From Paenibacillus massiliensis subsp. panacisoli DSM 21345 (GTDB lineage Bacteria > Bacillota > Bacilli > Paenibacillales > Paenibacillaceae), in assembly GCF_000426545.1 (NCBI RefSeq), contig NZ_AUFO01000007.1, positions 310,001 through 374,000 on the forward strand: a DNA stretch of 64,000 nt, in the 5' to 3' direction. The notes below the pieces were generated by a model. The model saw nothing but the letters and a program-made list of their open reading frames with translations. It was not told the origin of the DNA and did no database searches. This document shows positions 45,434-55,091 of this stretch, piece by piece. The position numbers and the translations under genes were made by a program. Numbering within the stretch: the first letter of the stretch is position 1; each line of letters starts with the position of its first letter.

Positions 45434-47536
45434 TCAAGAATTCTCCGCAGCCTCATCGCTTTCTTCCACCATCTCGACATGGTCGCAGGATGTACATTGC
45501 AGCTTGGTACCTTGTTTGCTACGCTTCTCCACCATCATGCTGCTGCATACAGGACATGGCTTTGTCGAAGGACGATCCCAGGATACAAAATCACATTCAG
45601 GATAGCGGTCACAGCCGTAGAAAATTCTCCCCTTCTTGCTCCGACGCTCTACTACATGCCCAGTTTTGCAGGAAGGGCAAGTAACACCTATATCCTTCAC
45701 AATCGGCTTTGTATTTCGACAATCCGGAAATCCTGAGCAAGCGAGGAATTTGCCAAAACGCCCCAGCTTGTAGACCATCGGCTTGCCACATTTGTCGCAG
45801 ACCTCATCGGATACTTCATCCTCGATCTCAATCTCTGCCATCTCTTCTTCAGCAACCTCAAGCCGCTTCTCAAAGGACTTGTAAAAGTCATTCAGGACCT
45901 TTACCCAATCCTCGGCCCCTTCCTCAACATGGTCCAGATCCCCTTCCATGTTCGCGGTGAACTCTACATTCAGAATTTCAGGGAAGAATTGCTCCATCTG
46001 CTCAATGACCAGTTCCCCCAGCTCCGTAGGGACGAATTTCTTCTCTTCGATCGCTACATATCCACGCTTCTGGATCGTCTCCAGTGTCGGTGCATAGGTA
46101 CTCGGTCTCCCGATTCCCAGTTCCTCCAGAGTCTTCACCAGTCTGGCCTCCGTATAACGTGGCGGCGGCTGCGTGAAGTGCTGCTTCGGCTCAATGCCCT
46201 CACGCTTCAACGCATCTCCTGTCTGGAGCGGAGGCAGCAGTTTGTCCTCTTCAGTCTTACCGTCATCGTTCCCCTCAACGTAGACCTTCATGAAGCCAGG
46301 GAATCGAACCTTGGAGCCATTGGCACGGAACACGGTATCGCCAGCTGTGATATCCACAGAGAGGGTATCCATAATTGCTGATGACATTTGGCTTGCCATG
46401 AAGCGTTCCCAGATCAGCTTATATAGCCGCAGTTGGTCTCTGCTCAGGAAAGGCTTCATTGTATCGGGATCACGCAGCATTGAGGTAGGCCTGATGGCTT
46501 CATGCGCATCCTGTGCATTGGCTGACTTCTTAGCATACTGGCGAGGAGTCTCCGGCACAAAAGCATCCCCATATTGACCAACGATATACTCCTTGGCCTC
46601 TTCCTGTGCGGATGCAGCTACTCGAGTGGAGTCAGTACGCATGTAAGTAATCAGACCGACCGTTCCTTCTTTGCCCAGATCCACACCCTCATACAACTGC
46701 TGAGCTACAGACATCGTCTTCGACGCCCGGAAATTCAGCTTCCGAGCAGCTTCTTGTTGGAGAGAGCTTGTCGTGAATGGAGGCGAAGGATTACGGAGAC
46801 GTTCCTTCTCCTTCACACTGGCGACAGTGAATTCATCATTGCCGATGGCTGCCAGCACCTTTTGAACATCCGCTTCACTGCCGAGCTCTGTTTTCTCACC
46901 GTTCAGCTTGTGAAATTTGGCTTCAAAGGTGCTGCCCTTAATCGCAAGCTTGGCTGTTATGGTCCAGTATTCTTCAGGCACGAAGTCACTGATTTCATTC
47001 TCACGATCCAGAATAATTTTCACGGCTACTGACTGTACACGTCCAGCCGATAGACCCTTCTTAACCTTCTTCCACAATAGAGGACTAATCTTGTAGCCCA
47101 CAAGTCGATCCAGAATACGTCTGGCTTGCTGGGCGTTCACAAGGTCCATATTGATCTTGCGTGGTGTCTTGAAGGCATCCTTGACCGCCTGCTTCGTAAT
47201 CTCATTGAACACTACCCGACATTCCTCAGTACCATCCAGCTCCAAAGCATGGGCTAAATGCCAGGCAATCGCTTCCCCTTCGCGATCGGGGTCAGCCGCC
47301 AGATATACTTTTTTTACTTTCTTGCGGGCATCCTTTAATTCCTTCAGAACCGAGCCCTTCCCGCGAATGGTAATATACTTGGGATTGAAATCATTTTCGA
47401 CCTCTACGCCGATCTGGCTTTTGGGCAAATCCCGCACATGCCCCATAGATGCCTTTACTATGAATTTGCTGCCCAGGTACTTGCCGATTGTCTTCGCCTT
47501 GGAAGGCGATTCCACAATGACGAGTGAATCCGCCAC
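45434..47536 (-). CDS. topA: DNA topoisomerase I
   Basis: Type IA topoisomerase that relaxes negative supercoils. The Toprim domain starts at once ([19 protein letters not shown]), the catalytic Tyr is in [14 protein letters not shown] near residue 300, and three C-terminal zinc fingers follow residue 575 (CDKCGK...CSGFPDC; CPSCK...CDRYPEC; CPVCSS...CTSC). The start is GTG, preceded by GAGGAGG. 700 residues. Confidence 0.97.
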   Translation of the reverse strand: MADSLVIVESPSKAKTIGKYLGSKFIVKASMGHVRDLPKSQIGVEVENDFNPKYITIRGKGSVLKELKDARKKVKKVYLAADPDREGEAIAWHLAHALELDGTEECRVVFNEITKQAVKDAFKTPRKINMDLVNAQQARRILDRLVGYKISPLLWKKVKKGLSAGRVQSVAVKIILDRENEISDFVPEEYWTITAKLAIKGSTFEAKFHKLNGEKTELGSEADVQKVLAAIGNDEFTVASVKEKERLRNPSPPFTTSSLQQEAARKLNFRASKTMSVAQQLYEGVDLGKEGTVGLITYMRTDSTRVAASAQEEAKEYIVGQYGDAFVPETPRQYAKKSANAQDAHEAIRPTSMLRDPDTMKPFLSRDQLRLYKLIWERFMASQMSSAIMDTLSVDITAGDTVFRANGSKVRFPGFMKVYVEGNDDGKTEEDKLLPPLQTGDALKREGIEPKQHFTQPPPRYTEARLVKTLEELGIGRPSTYAPTLETIQKRGYVAIEEKKFVPTELGELVIEQMEQFFPEILNVEFTANMEGDLDHVEEGAEDWVKVLNDFYKSFEKRLEVAEEEMAEIEIEDEVSDEVCDKCGKPMVYKLGRFGKFLACSGFPDCRNTKPIVKDIGVTCPSCKTGHVVERRSKKGRIFYGCDRYPECDFVSWDRPSTKPCPVCSSMMVEKRSKQGTKLQCTSCDHVEMVEESDEAAENS

Positions 47537-47799
47537 AGGCCCATCCTCCTCTCAAATGCAACCGTTACTCTCTACTTCACACATAGACAGAATAGGATCT
47601 GCCCATAAGCGGCTTATTTCGCATGCTCCCTGTTAAGATCAGTTCATCTGAATCAATCATGCATCACAGGTATAGTAAGTTCCGCTACAAGCCGTAGATT
47701 TATGGTTCAATTTACATTGTTTTTTCGTTTTCACTGTTCATTTTTACTTTTTCGTTGATATTAAAGAAATTCACTATGGATTGTCGCAGATATTGCCCA
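47537..47799 (-). other. dprA-topA intergenic region
   Basis: 263 bases, A/T-rich in the half nearer dprA. No gene, no clear terminator and no confident promoter hexamer pair were found, although topA presumably has its own promoter here. Confidence 0.4.
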
Positions 47800-48921
47800 T
47801 TAAATCAAATGATAGCGAGCACCTGCTAGTTGAAGAACGCGTTTTTTTATGATTAACGATAACAGAACTGAGTGTAAAAGTCCAAAATCCCAGGCTGTCA
47901 TGGTTAACAGCTCATCTAATGTCTGGTCCCCTTGTTCCAGCAGTTCAACAATTCGCTGTTCCTCGCTACTGAACTGGCCATCGACCGCACCAAGCATACT
48001 AGAAGACTGAGCGCAGGCAGTTGAACCTTGGACTGACACTGTTGTTCTGTCCAATGAAGCAGTATACTCCTCCATAACGTCCTCAGCCTCTGTCACAAGC
48101 TTTGCCCCTTGCTTGATCAGCTGTAGCGTGCCCCGACTCTTCGGGGAAGTTATTGGTCCCGGAACAGCAAATACATCTCTACCTGATTCCAAGGCACAAT
48201 CCGCCGTAATCAGCGAGCCACTTCGTGCATCTGCCTCCACAACAAGCGTGCCACGCGAAAGCCCTGCGATAATCCGGTTACGTTGCGGGAACAGACCAGG
48301 ATGAGATTTGGTACCTGGCGGATACTCGGAGATAACCAGTCCTGTACGTGCAATCTTCCAGTAAAGTCCATGATTCTCGGCAGGATAGACCGTATCAATG
48401 GCCGTTCCTAACACAGCAATTGTACGTCCCCGGACTTGCAATGCCGCTTCATGACATATACCATCGATCCCTTTCGCCAATCCACTGATGATCGTGATGC
48501 CATTAGAAGCCAGTGCAGCGCCTAGCGCTTCGGCGACCTTCCGTCCGTATGCCGTAGGCACACGGGTACCAACCATGGCTACTCCCAAAGTATGAAGCAA
48601 CTCAATGTTGCCCAGTGCATACAGCACCCAAGGCGGATCTGCAATCTCACTTAGCATCTGCGGATATTCCTGATCAAGAAATGTTATAACCTGAATGCCT
48701 GCCTCTTGAATCTGGCGCTGTCGCTCCAGAATCCAAGCTTTATTAAAGGTAGCAACCGCCCGACGGGACTGCTCAGGCTTCATACCCGCTCCAATCCATT
48801 CCCTCTCCCCGAACCAAAGTGTATCTGATAAAGCACATCCACTGTTCAACAAACGAGAGATGGTCTTACGGCCTACCCCTTCCAAGGCATCCAAGGCGAC
48901 TAATATCCATTTATCCTCCAT
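47800..48921 (-). CDS. dprA: DNA processing protein DprA (Smf)
   Basis: Loads RecA onto incoming single-stranded DNA during natural transformation and protects it. The Rossmann domain (about 70-290) carries VGTRVPTAYGRKVAEALG, IISGLAKGIDGICHEAAL, GTAIDTVYPAENHGLY and FPQRNRIIAGLSRGTLVVEA. An N-terminal SAM-like region and a C-terminal winged-helix-like segment (about 315-373) complete the usual 373-residue layout. The 5' end has a promoter and a palindrome. Confidence 0.96.
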   Translation of the reverse strand: MEDKWILVALDALEGVGRKTISRLLNSGCALSDTLWFGEREWIGAGMKPEQSRRAVATFNKAWILERQRQIQEAGIQVITFLDQEYPQMLSEIADPPWVLYALGNIELLHTLGVAMVGTRVPTAYGRKVAEALGAALASNGITIISGLAKGIDGICHEAALQVRGRTIAVLGTAIDTVYPAENHGLYWKIARTGLVISEYPPGTKSHPGLFPQRNRIIAGLSRGTLVVEADARSGSLITADCALESGRDVFAVPGPITSPKSRGTLQLIKQGAKLVTEAEDVMEEYTASLDRTTVSVQGSTACAQSSSMLGAVDGQFSSEEQRIVELLEQGDQTLDELLTMTAWDFGLLHSVLLSLIIKKRVLQLAGARYHLI

Positions 48922-48940
48922 CAGAGCTCTCTCCTCTTAC

Positions 48941-48961
48941 AGGGAAGTAGAGCACTTCCCT
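48941..48961. promoter_or_regulatory. Palindrome at the dprA transcription start
   Basis: Perfect arms AGGGAAGT and ACTTCCCT with a 5-base centre, directly next to the proposed -10. It would overlap the transcription start and could be a repressor operator or a 5' hairpin. Confidence 0.5.
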
Positions 48962-48990
48962 ATTATTTGATATGCGCAACTATTTTGCAA
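48962..48990 (-). promoter_or_regulatory. SigA-type promoter for dprA
   Basis: Minus-strand TTGCAA (48990-48985), exactly 17 bases, AATAAT (48967-48962); about 40 bases before the dprA ATG and downstream of the sucD terminator. Confidence 0.55.
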
Positions 48991-49020
48991 GCGTTTCAAT
49001 CCGATTCCTTATGTACAACA

Positions 49021-49068
49021 AAAAAAGCAACCCTTTTTCTCCCCGGTACAGGGACAAAAAAGGTTGCT
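49021..49068 (-). terminator. Rho-independent terminator after sucD
   Basis: Stem AGCAACC / GGTTGCT (49068-49062 and 49032-49026) extended by A/T pairing and GTCCC/GGGGA, followed by six or more U on the minus strand. It ends the sucCD operon. Confidence 0.85.
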
Positions 49069-49118
49069 TACCTTTGTTCTACATTATAATGCAGATAATA
49101 TGAAAATGCTATGCTGCC

Positions 49119-50048
49119 TTAGTGTGTCGTGCATTGGCTGAGAAGACCCTTCTCTTCCAATACGCTGACCAGTGTCGAGCCCATCTCGGATGGGGTCGGT
49201 GCCACCTTGATTCCACAGGACTCAAGCTTCTCGATCTTCTCTTTGGCCGTACCTTTCCCCCCAGAGATGATAGCGCCCGCATGTCCCATCCGCTTGCCTG
49301 GAGGCGCCGTTACGCCGCCAATGAAGCCCACGACTGGTTTGGTCATGTTCGCCTGAATCCACTCTGCTGCTTCTTCCTCAGCTGTACCACCGATTTCACC
49401 AATCATAATTACTGCATATGTGTTCGGGTCCTCGTTGAAGCGACGCAGTACGTCAATGAACTCCGTTCCTTTAACAGGGTCGCCACCGATCCCCACGGCA
49501 GAAGATTGTCCAATGCCGCGCGTTGTCAGCTGGTGAACAGCCTCGTACGTCAGTGTTCCACTACGGGATACTACGCCGACATGGCCTGGTGTGTGGATAT
49601 AGCCCGGCATGATACCGATTTTGCACTCGCCTGGTGTAATGACACCTGGACAGTTCGGGCCGATCAATACGGTATCCTTACCTTCCATGAAGCGGCTAAC
49701 CTTGATCATGTCCACGACCGGAATCCCTTCCGTAATACAGATCACCAGCTCCAGCCCTGCATCCACAGCCTCCATAATGGAATCCGCTGCAAATGCTGGG
49801 GGAACATAAATAACACTTGCTGTTGCGCCCGTTGCTTCCTTGGCCTCAACAACCGTATTGAAGACCGGCAGACTAACTGTGCTGCCATTCTCCAGCGTAA
49901 TTTCTACTTGCGTACCGCCCTTGCCCGGAGAGGTTCCGCCGACCATCTGGGTACCGTAATCAAGCGCCCCTTTGGCATGGAACAATGCCGTCTTCCCTGT
50001 AATCCCTTGCGTAATCACCTTGGTATGCTTATCGACCAAAATACTCAC
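49119..50048 (-). CDS. sucD: Succinyl-CoA synthetase subunit alpha
   Basis: TCA-cycle enzyme making nucleotide triphosphate from succinyl-CoA. The CoA-binding N domain begins [20 protein letters not shown]; the phospho-histidine lies in [15 protein letters not shown] near residue 247. The frame opens as far as 50126, but GTG at 50048 with AGGGGATG upstream gives the family start and 309 residues. It follows sucC by 85 bases. Confidence 0.96.
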   Translation of the reverse strand: MSILVDKHTKVITQGITGKTALFHAKGALDYGTQMVGGTSPGKGGTQVEITLENGSTVSLPVFNTVVEAKEATGATASVIYVPPAFAADSIMEAVDAGLELVICITEGIPVVDMIKVSRFMEGKDTVLIGPNCPGVITPGECKIGIMPGYIHTPGHVGVVSRSGTLTYEAVHQLTTRGIGQSSAVGIGGDPVKGTEFIDVLRRFNEDPNTYAVIMIGEIGGTAEEEAAEWIQANMTKPVVGFIGGVTAPPGKRMGHAGAIISGGKGTAKEKIEKLESCGIKVAPTPSEMGSTLVSVLEEKGLLSQCTTH

Positions 50049-50133
50049 GTTGTTCACATCCCCTATCTTTATATTCATCCATCTGGAATGCAATTGCTGA
50101 TGAAGGACGCAAATACGCATCCTCAATTCATAA

Positions 50134-51294
50134 TTACTTCACAAGAGCAACGATCTTCTGAGCGCCATCTGCCATGGAATCAGCCGATACGATGTTCAGA
50201 CCGGATTCCGACAGGATTTTCTTGCCCAGATCGACATTCGTGCCTTCAAGACGAACAACAAGAGGACGAGTAAGACCGATTTGTCTAGCAGCCTCCACGA
50301 CACCGTTCGCAATGACGTCACACTGCATAATTCCACCGAAAATATTTACGAAAATCCCCTTCACACTAGGGTCTGACAAAATAATCTTGAAGGCCTCGGT
50401 AACCTTCTCGGTTGTCGCACCGCCCCCTACATCGAGGAAGTTCGCGGGCTCACCGCCGTAATATTTAATAATATCCATAGTAGCCATCGCAAGTCCTGCA
50501 CCGTTAACCATGCAGCCAATGTTGCCATCCAGCGCAATGTAGCTGAGGTCGAACTTCGAAGCCTGAATTTCTCTCTCATCTTCTTCGTCCAGATCCCGTA
50601 GCTCCTGGATATCCTTATGACGATAAAGAGCATTGGAGTCAAAGTTCAGCTTGGCGTCCAGTGCCATTACATTTCCGTCGCCAGTTACTACCAGTGGATT
50701 AATCTCAGCAATCGAACAATCCTTGTCGATGAACGCCGCATAGAGAGCAAGCATGAATTGGGCAGCCTTGTTCACCAGCTCATTCGGAATATTGATGCTG
50801 TATGCCAGCTTCCGCGCCTGGAACACCTGCAGTCCAACGGCCGGATCAACCACTTCCTTGAAGATCTTCTCTGGCGTAGCTTCTGCTACCTCTTCAATCT
50901 CTGTCCCGCCTTCTTCAGAGGCCATCATAACGACACGTCCGGTCGCACGATCTACTACCACACCCACGTAATACTCCTTGCGGATGTCACAGCCCTCTTC
51001 AATCAGAAGACGTTTGACTTCTTTCCCTTCCGGGCCTGTCTGATGCGTGACCAGGACCTTACCCAGAATTTCTGATGCATAGGTACGTACTTCGTCCAGA
51101 TTCTTTGCGACCTTTACACCGCCTGCTTTTCCGCGGCCACCCGCATGGATTTGTGCCTTTACAACAGTAACAGCGCTTCCAAGGGACTCAGCTGCTGCTA
51201 CAGCCTCCTCCACCGTGTATGCTACCTTACCGTTCGGTACCGAAACTCCGTATTGCTTCAACACTTCTTTCCCTTGATATTCATGGATATTCAT
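50134..51294 (-). CDS. sucC: Succinyl-CoA synthetase subunit beta
   Basis: The nucleotide-binding partner of SucD. ATP-grasp N-terminus [20 protein letters not shown], glycine loop [18 protein letters not shown], and C-terminal motifs [13 protein letters not shown] and [18 protein letters not shown]. 386 residues. A candidate extended -10 promoter with a cre-like site lies 70-100 bases upstream. Confidence 0.97.
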   Translation of the reverse strand: MNIHEYQGKEVLKQYGVSVPNGKVAYTVEEAVAAAESLGSAVTVVKAQIHAGGRGKAGGVKVAKNLDEVRTYASEILGKVLVTHQTGPEGKEVKRLLIEEGCDIRKEYYVGVVVDRATGRVVMMASEEGGTEIEEVAEATPEKIFKEVVDPAVGLQVFQARKLAYSINIPNELVNKAAQFMLALYAAFIDKDCSIAEINPLVVTGDGNVMALDAKLNFDSNALYRHKDIQELRDLDEEDEREIQASKFDLSYIALDGNIGCMVNGAGLAMATMDIIKYYGGEPANFLDVGGGATTEKVTEAFKIILSDPSVKGIFVNIFGGIMQCDVIANGVVEAARQIGLTRPLVVRLEGTNVDLGKKILSESGLNIVSADSMADGAQKIVALVK

Positions 51295-51364
51295 TCTAGT
51301 ATCCTCCTATCAACATGACTGCAACAAGGCGGTTTACAAAAAAATCTGACTATAAACCCACATC

Positions 51365-51373
51365 ATTGTAACA
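51365..51373 (-). promoter_or_regulatory. Extended -10 promoter for sucCD
   Basis: Minus-strand TGTTACAAT (TGn plus TACAAT) about 70 bases before the sucC ATG. The -35 position is poor and overlaps the cre-like site. Confidence 0.5.
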
Positions 51374-51378
51374 TGTTT

Positions 51379-51392
51379 TTAAAACGCTTTCC
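51379..51392 (-). promoter_or_regulatory. cre-like site (possible CcpA operator) upstream of sucCD
   Basis: Minus-strand GGAAAGCGTTTTAA matches the core of the cre consensus TGNAANCGNWWNCA at all but two fixed positions and overlaps the -35 region of the sucCD promoter, a location that would repress. CcpA control of TCA genes is known in Bacilli. Confidence 0.45.
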
Positions 51393-51484
51393 TTAAAAAT
51401 GCATCCATAAATACACAGCATTTTTATATCGGTATCATTCCTAAAATCGAATATTTGGAATTATATGTAAGTTATATCGAATAC

Positions 51485-51532
51485 AAAAAGGACTATTCCC
51501 GCTGCAAAAATCCTCCGCGGCTGGAACAGTCC
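51485..51532 (-). terminator. Rho-independent terminator after the OhrR-like gene
   Basis: Stem GGACTGTTCC / GGAATAGTCC with one mismatch (51532-51523 and 51499-51490), inner GC pairing, then TTTTTG on the minus strand. Confidence 0.8.
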
Positions 51533-51551
51533 CTTCCATAGGGGCCTAGCT

Positions 51552-52019
51552 CTACTCTTTGGGCTCTAGATTACACGCATGAACGCGTTGCAAAAGATCA
51601 TTAAATTCCTCTAGCAAAGACTGAAAATGCTGAGTCGAGAAGCACACCTTCCCACGAATGGCTCCAGGGATAGAGGCAGCCTTCAAGCGCAGCTGATCTC
51701 CTTCCTCCGTCAAGCTGATCATCACTTTGCGCTCATCCTGTTGCGAGCGTTCCCGGTGGATCAAGCCAGAGCTCTGCAGCCGCTTCAGCAACGGAGTAAG
51801 CGTTCCTGAATCCAGATGCAGGGCATCGCCAAGTTCCTTGACTGTTGAAGTCCCTCTCTCCCACAGCACCATCAGGACGAGATACTGTGAATAAGTAACG
51901 CCAAGCTGCTCCAAGTAAGGCTGATACAGCTTGGTTATCTCACGCGAACACGCATATATGGCAAAGCAAAGCTGATTCTCAAGCTTCAGAGCCTCTTCTG
52001 GACGATTGATTTCAATCAC
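51552..52019 (-). CDS. ohrR: MarR-family organic peroxide repressor, OhrR type
   Basis: Winged-helix repressor that releases DNA when a cysteine near the N-terminus is oxidised. The OhrR hallmark LENQLCFAIYACSREITKLY gives the reactive Cys at about residue 18, and YLEQLGVTYSQYLVLMVLWE and LDSGTLTPLLKRLQSSGLI form the dimer and DNA-binding parts. Two GTG starts are possible, 52028 and 52019; the latter has AGGTG at six bases and is listed. No ohr peroxidase gene lies beside it, so its target must be elsewhere. A terminator follows. Confidence 0.85.
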   Translation of the reverse strand: MIEINRPEEALKLENQLCFAIYACSREITKLYQPYLEQLGVTYSQYLVLMVLWERGTSTVKELGDALHLDSGTLTPLLKRLQSSGLIHRERSQQDERKVMISLTEEGDQLRLKAASIPGAIRGKVCFSTQHFQSLLEEFNDLLQRVHACNLEPKE

Positions 52020-52297
52020 GTTGTTCACCTACTTTCTTGCTCTATTTTAACACAAATTCATCTCTAAAGCATATAAATTGACAACAATTTAAACTATATT
52101 CAATCTTATTTACCACAATTATATATGTATCATCGGCCCAATACAAAGTCATGTGTGTATTCAGCAACCTCTGCACACTAAATCTTGGCTGTAAAAATAC
52201 TCTACATCACATTTCGATCGCCGTGTGCCCATAATATGGCCCTATGCTGCACGATTCATGCGCTCGTAGTCAGCATAAGACCACAACCTGCCAAGCA

Positions 52298-53368
52298 CTA
52301 TTCCAGTCGTTTGAGCATCATTACACTATAGGCACGACGCAGCAGCACTTTGACTACCATATATACAGGAATGGCCAGCAGCAAACCCCAGAATCCGCCA
52401 ACCTTAACACCTGCAATGCTGACAAGCACCGCACTAAGCGGATGAAGATCCATACTTTTCCCGTAAACAACTGGTGAGAACACATTGCTCTCAATCTGCT
52501 GTGCCACAATAATGATGACTAATGACCATAGCGCCGTCATGGGGGAGTCAATGAAGGCGACAATCACAATCGGAATCGTGGATAGGATCGGTCCGAAATA
52601 TGGGATGAAATTAAAGATAGCTGAGATGAGTGTCATCAGGAGTGGATAGGGCTGATCAATGATGAGAAAGCCCACATAGATGAGTATGCTCATTAGGAAG
52701 GTCACGATGAAGCGCCCCATAATGAATCCACCTAAGGCCTTGTCAATATCATGCAGCATGATTTGGACATCATCACGATAATGGTGCGGAACCAGATTTC
52801 CGAGACCAGTTCTGAATTTCTCCCCTTCCTTGAGCATGTAATACAGTACGATGGGAACTGTCGATACAACCAGCACAATATTTGTGATCGTCGTCATCCA
52901 ATTTGAAATCGAATGAATAGCTAGGTTGATAAAATGATCCAAAAATTCGGATACCCGATTCAGCAAATCTGATTGCTCAGGGATCACTCCTGCCCAAAAT
53001 GGGTGCCGCCGCAGCTCCTCCAGAGCGATTCTTGCATTTTGGATCATATCCGGGGCATTCTCCGCAAAGCTTACGGCCTGCTCCTGCAGGGACGGCCAGA
53101 TCCAAATCATGAAGACTGCACTGGCAACAGCTGCGAATAGATAGATGAGCAATACGGATATCATCCGGCGAACATGAAGCTTGTCCATATAATGAATTAG
53201 CGGACGCAGTATATAATAGAAGAAACCCGCTATGACAACCGGAGCAAGGATCAGAAAGGCCACACTGAATACTGGAGTGAATAGAAAACTCAGCTTGTTC
53301 GCCATATACAGGATCAGCATAGTCAGCAGAATACGAAGCGCATTTCGCAAATATACATCTTTAAGCAT
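52298..53368 (-). CDS. AI-2E family transporter (PerM/YdiK-type permease)
   Basis: 356-residue integral membrane protein with about eight hydrophobic segments and the family's pattern: two N-terminal helix pairs, a soluble loop (about 100-150, helical), and the conserved GFIMGRFIVTFLMSILIYVG, FIPYFGPILSTIPIVIVAF and HPLSAVLVSIAGVKVGGFWG. Substrates in this family range from AI-2 to sodium/proton exchange; none can be assigned. It follows mgtE by 37 bases and may share its transcript. Confidence 0.88.
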   Translation of the reverse strand: MLKDVYLRNALRILLTMLILYMANKLSFLFTPVFSVAFLILAPVVIAGFFYYILRPLIHYMDKLHVRRMISVLLIYLFAAVASAVFMIWIWPSLQEQAVSFAENAPDMIQNARIALEELRRHPFWAGVIPEQSDLLNRVSEFLDHFINLAIHSISNWMTTITNIVLVVSTVPIVLYYMLKEGEKFRTGLGNLVPHHYRDDVQIMLHDIDKALGGFIMGRFIVTFLMSILIYVGFLIIDQPYPLLMTLISAIFNFIPYFGPILSTIPIVIVAFIDSPMTALWSLVIIIVAQQIESNVFSPVVYGKSMDLHPLSAVLVSIAGVKVGGFWGLLLAIPVYMVVKVLLRRAYSVMMLKRLE

Positions 53369-53405
53369 AAGACACCTTCCTCCAGAGATATGAATTGGAC
53401 CTCTA

Positions 53406-54749
53406 CTAAAGTAGGGTTAGCAGTGCCGTAGCTATGCTAAAGTAAATGAACAAGGAGAGAATGTCATTGATGGTCGTAATCAGCGGGCCTGACGCTACAG
53501 CAGGATCTACCTTCAGTCGGTTCAGCAGCAAAGGAATTACAGTTCCCGACATGGTGCCGATAACCAATGTCAGGAACAGAGAAATTCCCACGACGAGACC
53601 CAGCATCATATCTCCCCTCCAGAGATAGGCAATGAGAAATATCAACACTCCGCAGCAGGCTCCAATGGTAACACCCACTTGCAGCTCACGCAGAAGCAGC
53701 TTCCAGAGCTTGCGCCGATTCAATCGCTCGGAGGCAAGCCCTCGTACAATCACAGCAAGAGATTGCGTACCTGTATTTCCCGTCATTCCTGCAATCATGG
53801 GCATAAAAAAGGCCAACGCCACAACCTGGGTTAGAGTATCCTCAAACCCGGCAATAATGCTGCCTGACACCAGACCAATGAAGAGCAGCAGCACCAGCCA
53901 GGGCAAGCGCCTGAGGGAAGCGGTAAGTGCCGGTGTATGAAGGCCGATCTCCTTGCCTGATCCTGACAAACGCCCAATATCCTCATCTGCCTCCCGCACG
54001 ACTACATCTACGGCATCATCAATGGTGATAATGCCGCATATCCTGTGCTGCTCATCCACTACAGGCAGCGCTAAGAGATCATACTTGCGGATCGTACGCG
54101 CGACCTCCTCCTGATCCATATCCGCCGGAATCGTAATAACTTCCGTATTCATGAAGCTCTCTACAAGATCATCTGGCTCGGCTAACAAGAGATCACGATA
54201 GGAGCAGACACCGAGCAGTCCTTCGTTCTTGTCCACGACGTAGACATAGCTCACACTTTCAAGGACAGGCAGCATTACTTTTAGTTGTCCAACGATTGCT
54301 TGTACACTCGAATGAATCGGTACAGCCAGATATCTACTCGTCATCATTCGTCCAGCTGTCTCCGAAGGATAATTCATTCTTCGCCTAATGACTGCGGAAT
54401 ACTCAGCCTCCAGAGTAGACAATAGCTTATGCTTCTCTTCTGTATTCAGGGCATCCAGCATATAAGTAAGGTCATCATCTTCCATAGCTGCGACGACCAG
54501 CATCTGCTGCTCCGGGTCCATTAACCCGAAAGCCTCGGACTGCTCCTCAGGCTCCAGCTCCGGGATCAGGGCTGCTACTTGCTCTGCAGTCATCTGGCTC
54601 AGCAGCTTGAATTGGTGATCCAGAACCAGGTCTCTGTACAATTGGCCTACATCGTAGGGATGCAGCTTTTCGATCAAGCCTTGCAGCTCGAGCTCATTTC
54701 CTTGCAGAATCAATTCGATTATAGTTGTCGTTGAGATAGCTTTTGACAT
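53406..54749 (-). CDS. mgtE: Magnesium transporter MgtE
   Basis: Mg2+ channel gated by cytoplasmic Mg2+. An N-terminal helical domain (about 1-125, LHPYDVGQLYRDLVLDHQFK; PEEQSEAFGLMDPEQQMLVV) is followed by two CBS domains (about 130-250), a plug helix and five membrane helices (about 275-447) with the pore motif GNTGTQSLAVIVRGLA. 447 residues. GGGGG precedes the ATG. I see no M-box riboswitch upstream. Confidence 0.95.
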   Translation of the reverse strand: MSKAISTTTIIELILQGNELELQGLIEKLHPYDVGQLYRDLVLDHQFKLLSQMTAEQVAALIPELEPEEQSEAFGLMDPEQQMLVVAAMEDDDLTYMLDALNTEEKHKLLSTLEAEYSAVIRRRMNYPSETAGRMMTSRYLAVPIHSSVQAIVGQLKVMLPVLESVSYVYVVDKNEGLLGVCSYRDLLLAEPDDLVESFMNTEVITIPADMDQEEVARTIRKYDLLALPVVDEQHRICGIITIDDAVDVVVREADEDIGRLSGSGKEIGLHTPALTASLRRLPWLVLLLFIGLVSGSIIAGFEDTLTQVVALAFFMPMIAGMTGNTGTQSLAVIVRGLASERLNRRKLWKLLLRELQVGVTIGACCGVLIFLIAYLWRGDMMLGLVVGISLFLTLVIGTMSGTVIPLLLNRLKVDPAVASGPLITTINDILSLFIYFSIATALLTLL

Positions 54750-55091
54750 ATAACCCCCGCTTTCTTACACTATATTGGATTTATCTGGATCTATTTTTAG
54801 CCCTATTGATCTTCCTTAGATGTTTATTTATTTGCTTGATCTATTTCCATTCTATTTTGATCTCCTTTGATTACTCTCAACCACCTTGTCCTCTCTGGAC
54901 TACCTTGATTCCTCTAGGTCGTTCTTGCTTTTCCATTACCCATAAATTCCGAGGTTTAGACACAGAGGTTCACTATAGATCAGTTCTATAGTCGGCATCA
55001 CCACAACGCATTTATACAAAAAAGGAAACCCCAGATTGGAGTTTCCTTTGTCGATTTCATATCTACGTACTGCTATAAGCGTCATCTTGCT
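54750..55091 (-). other. Spacer upstream of mgtE with degenerate GATC-containing repeats
   Basis: No gene. Besides the terminator at 55015-55049, bases 54780-54910 contain several degenerate copies of a TTGATCT-like unit at intervals of about 20-36 bases, with a final pair of related AGAGGA(A)TCAAGG-type blocks. No sequence resembling the M-box conserved core is present. Confidence 0.5.
55015..55049 (-). terminator. Rho-independent terminator after the YHYH-domain gene
   Basis: Stem AAAGGAAAC / GTTTCCTTT (55049-55041 and 55029-55021) with extra pairing in the loop, then TTTTGTA on the minus strand; 43 bases past the stop. Confidence 0.8.

Noticed and set aside
49122..50273. Long plus-strand reading frame antisense to sucD
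   Set aside because: Cys/His/Arg-rich shadow of a strongly biased real gene; also seen opposite rpsB, tsf and hslU.
54750..55014. M-box magnesium riboswitch ahead of mgtE
   Set aside because: None of the conserved core sequence of the M-box could be found by reading the leader.
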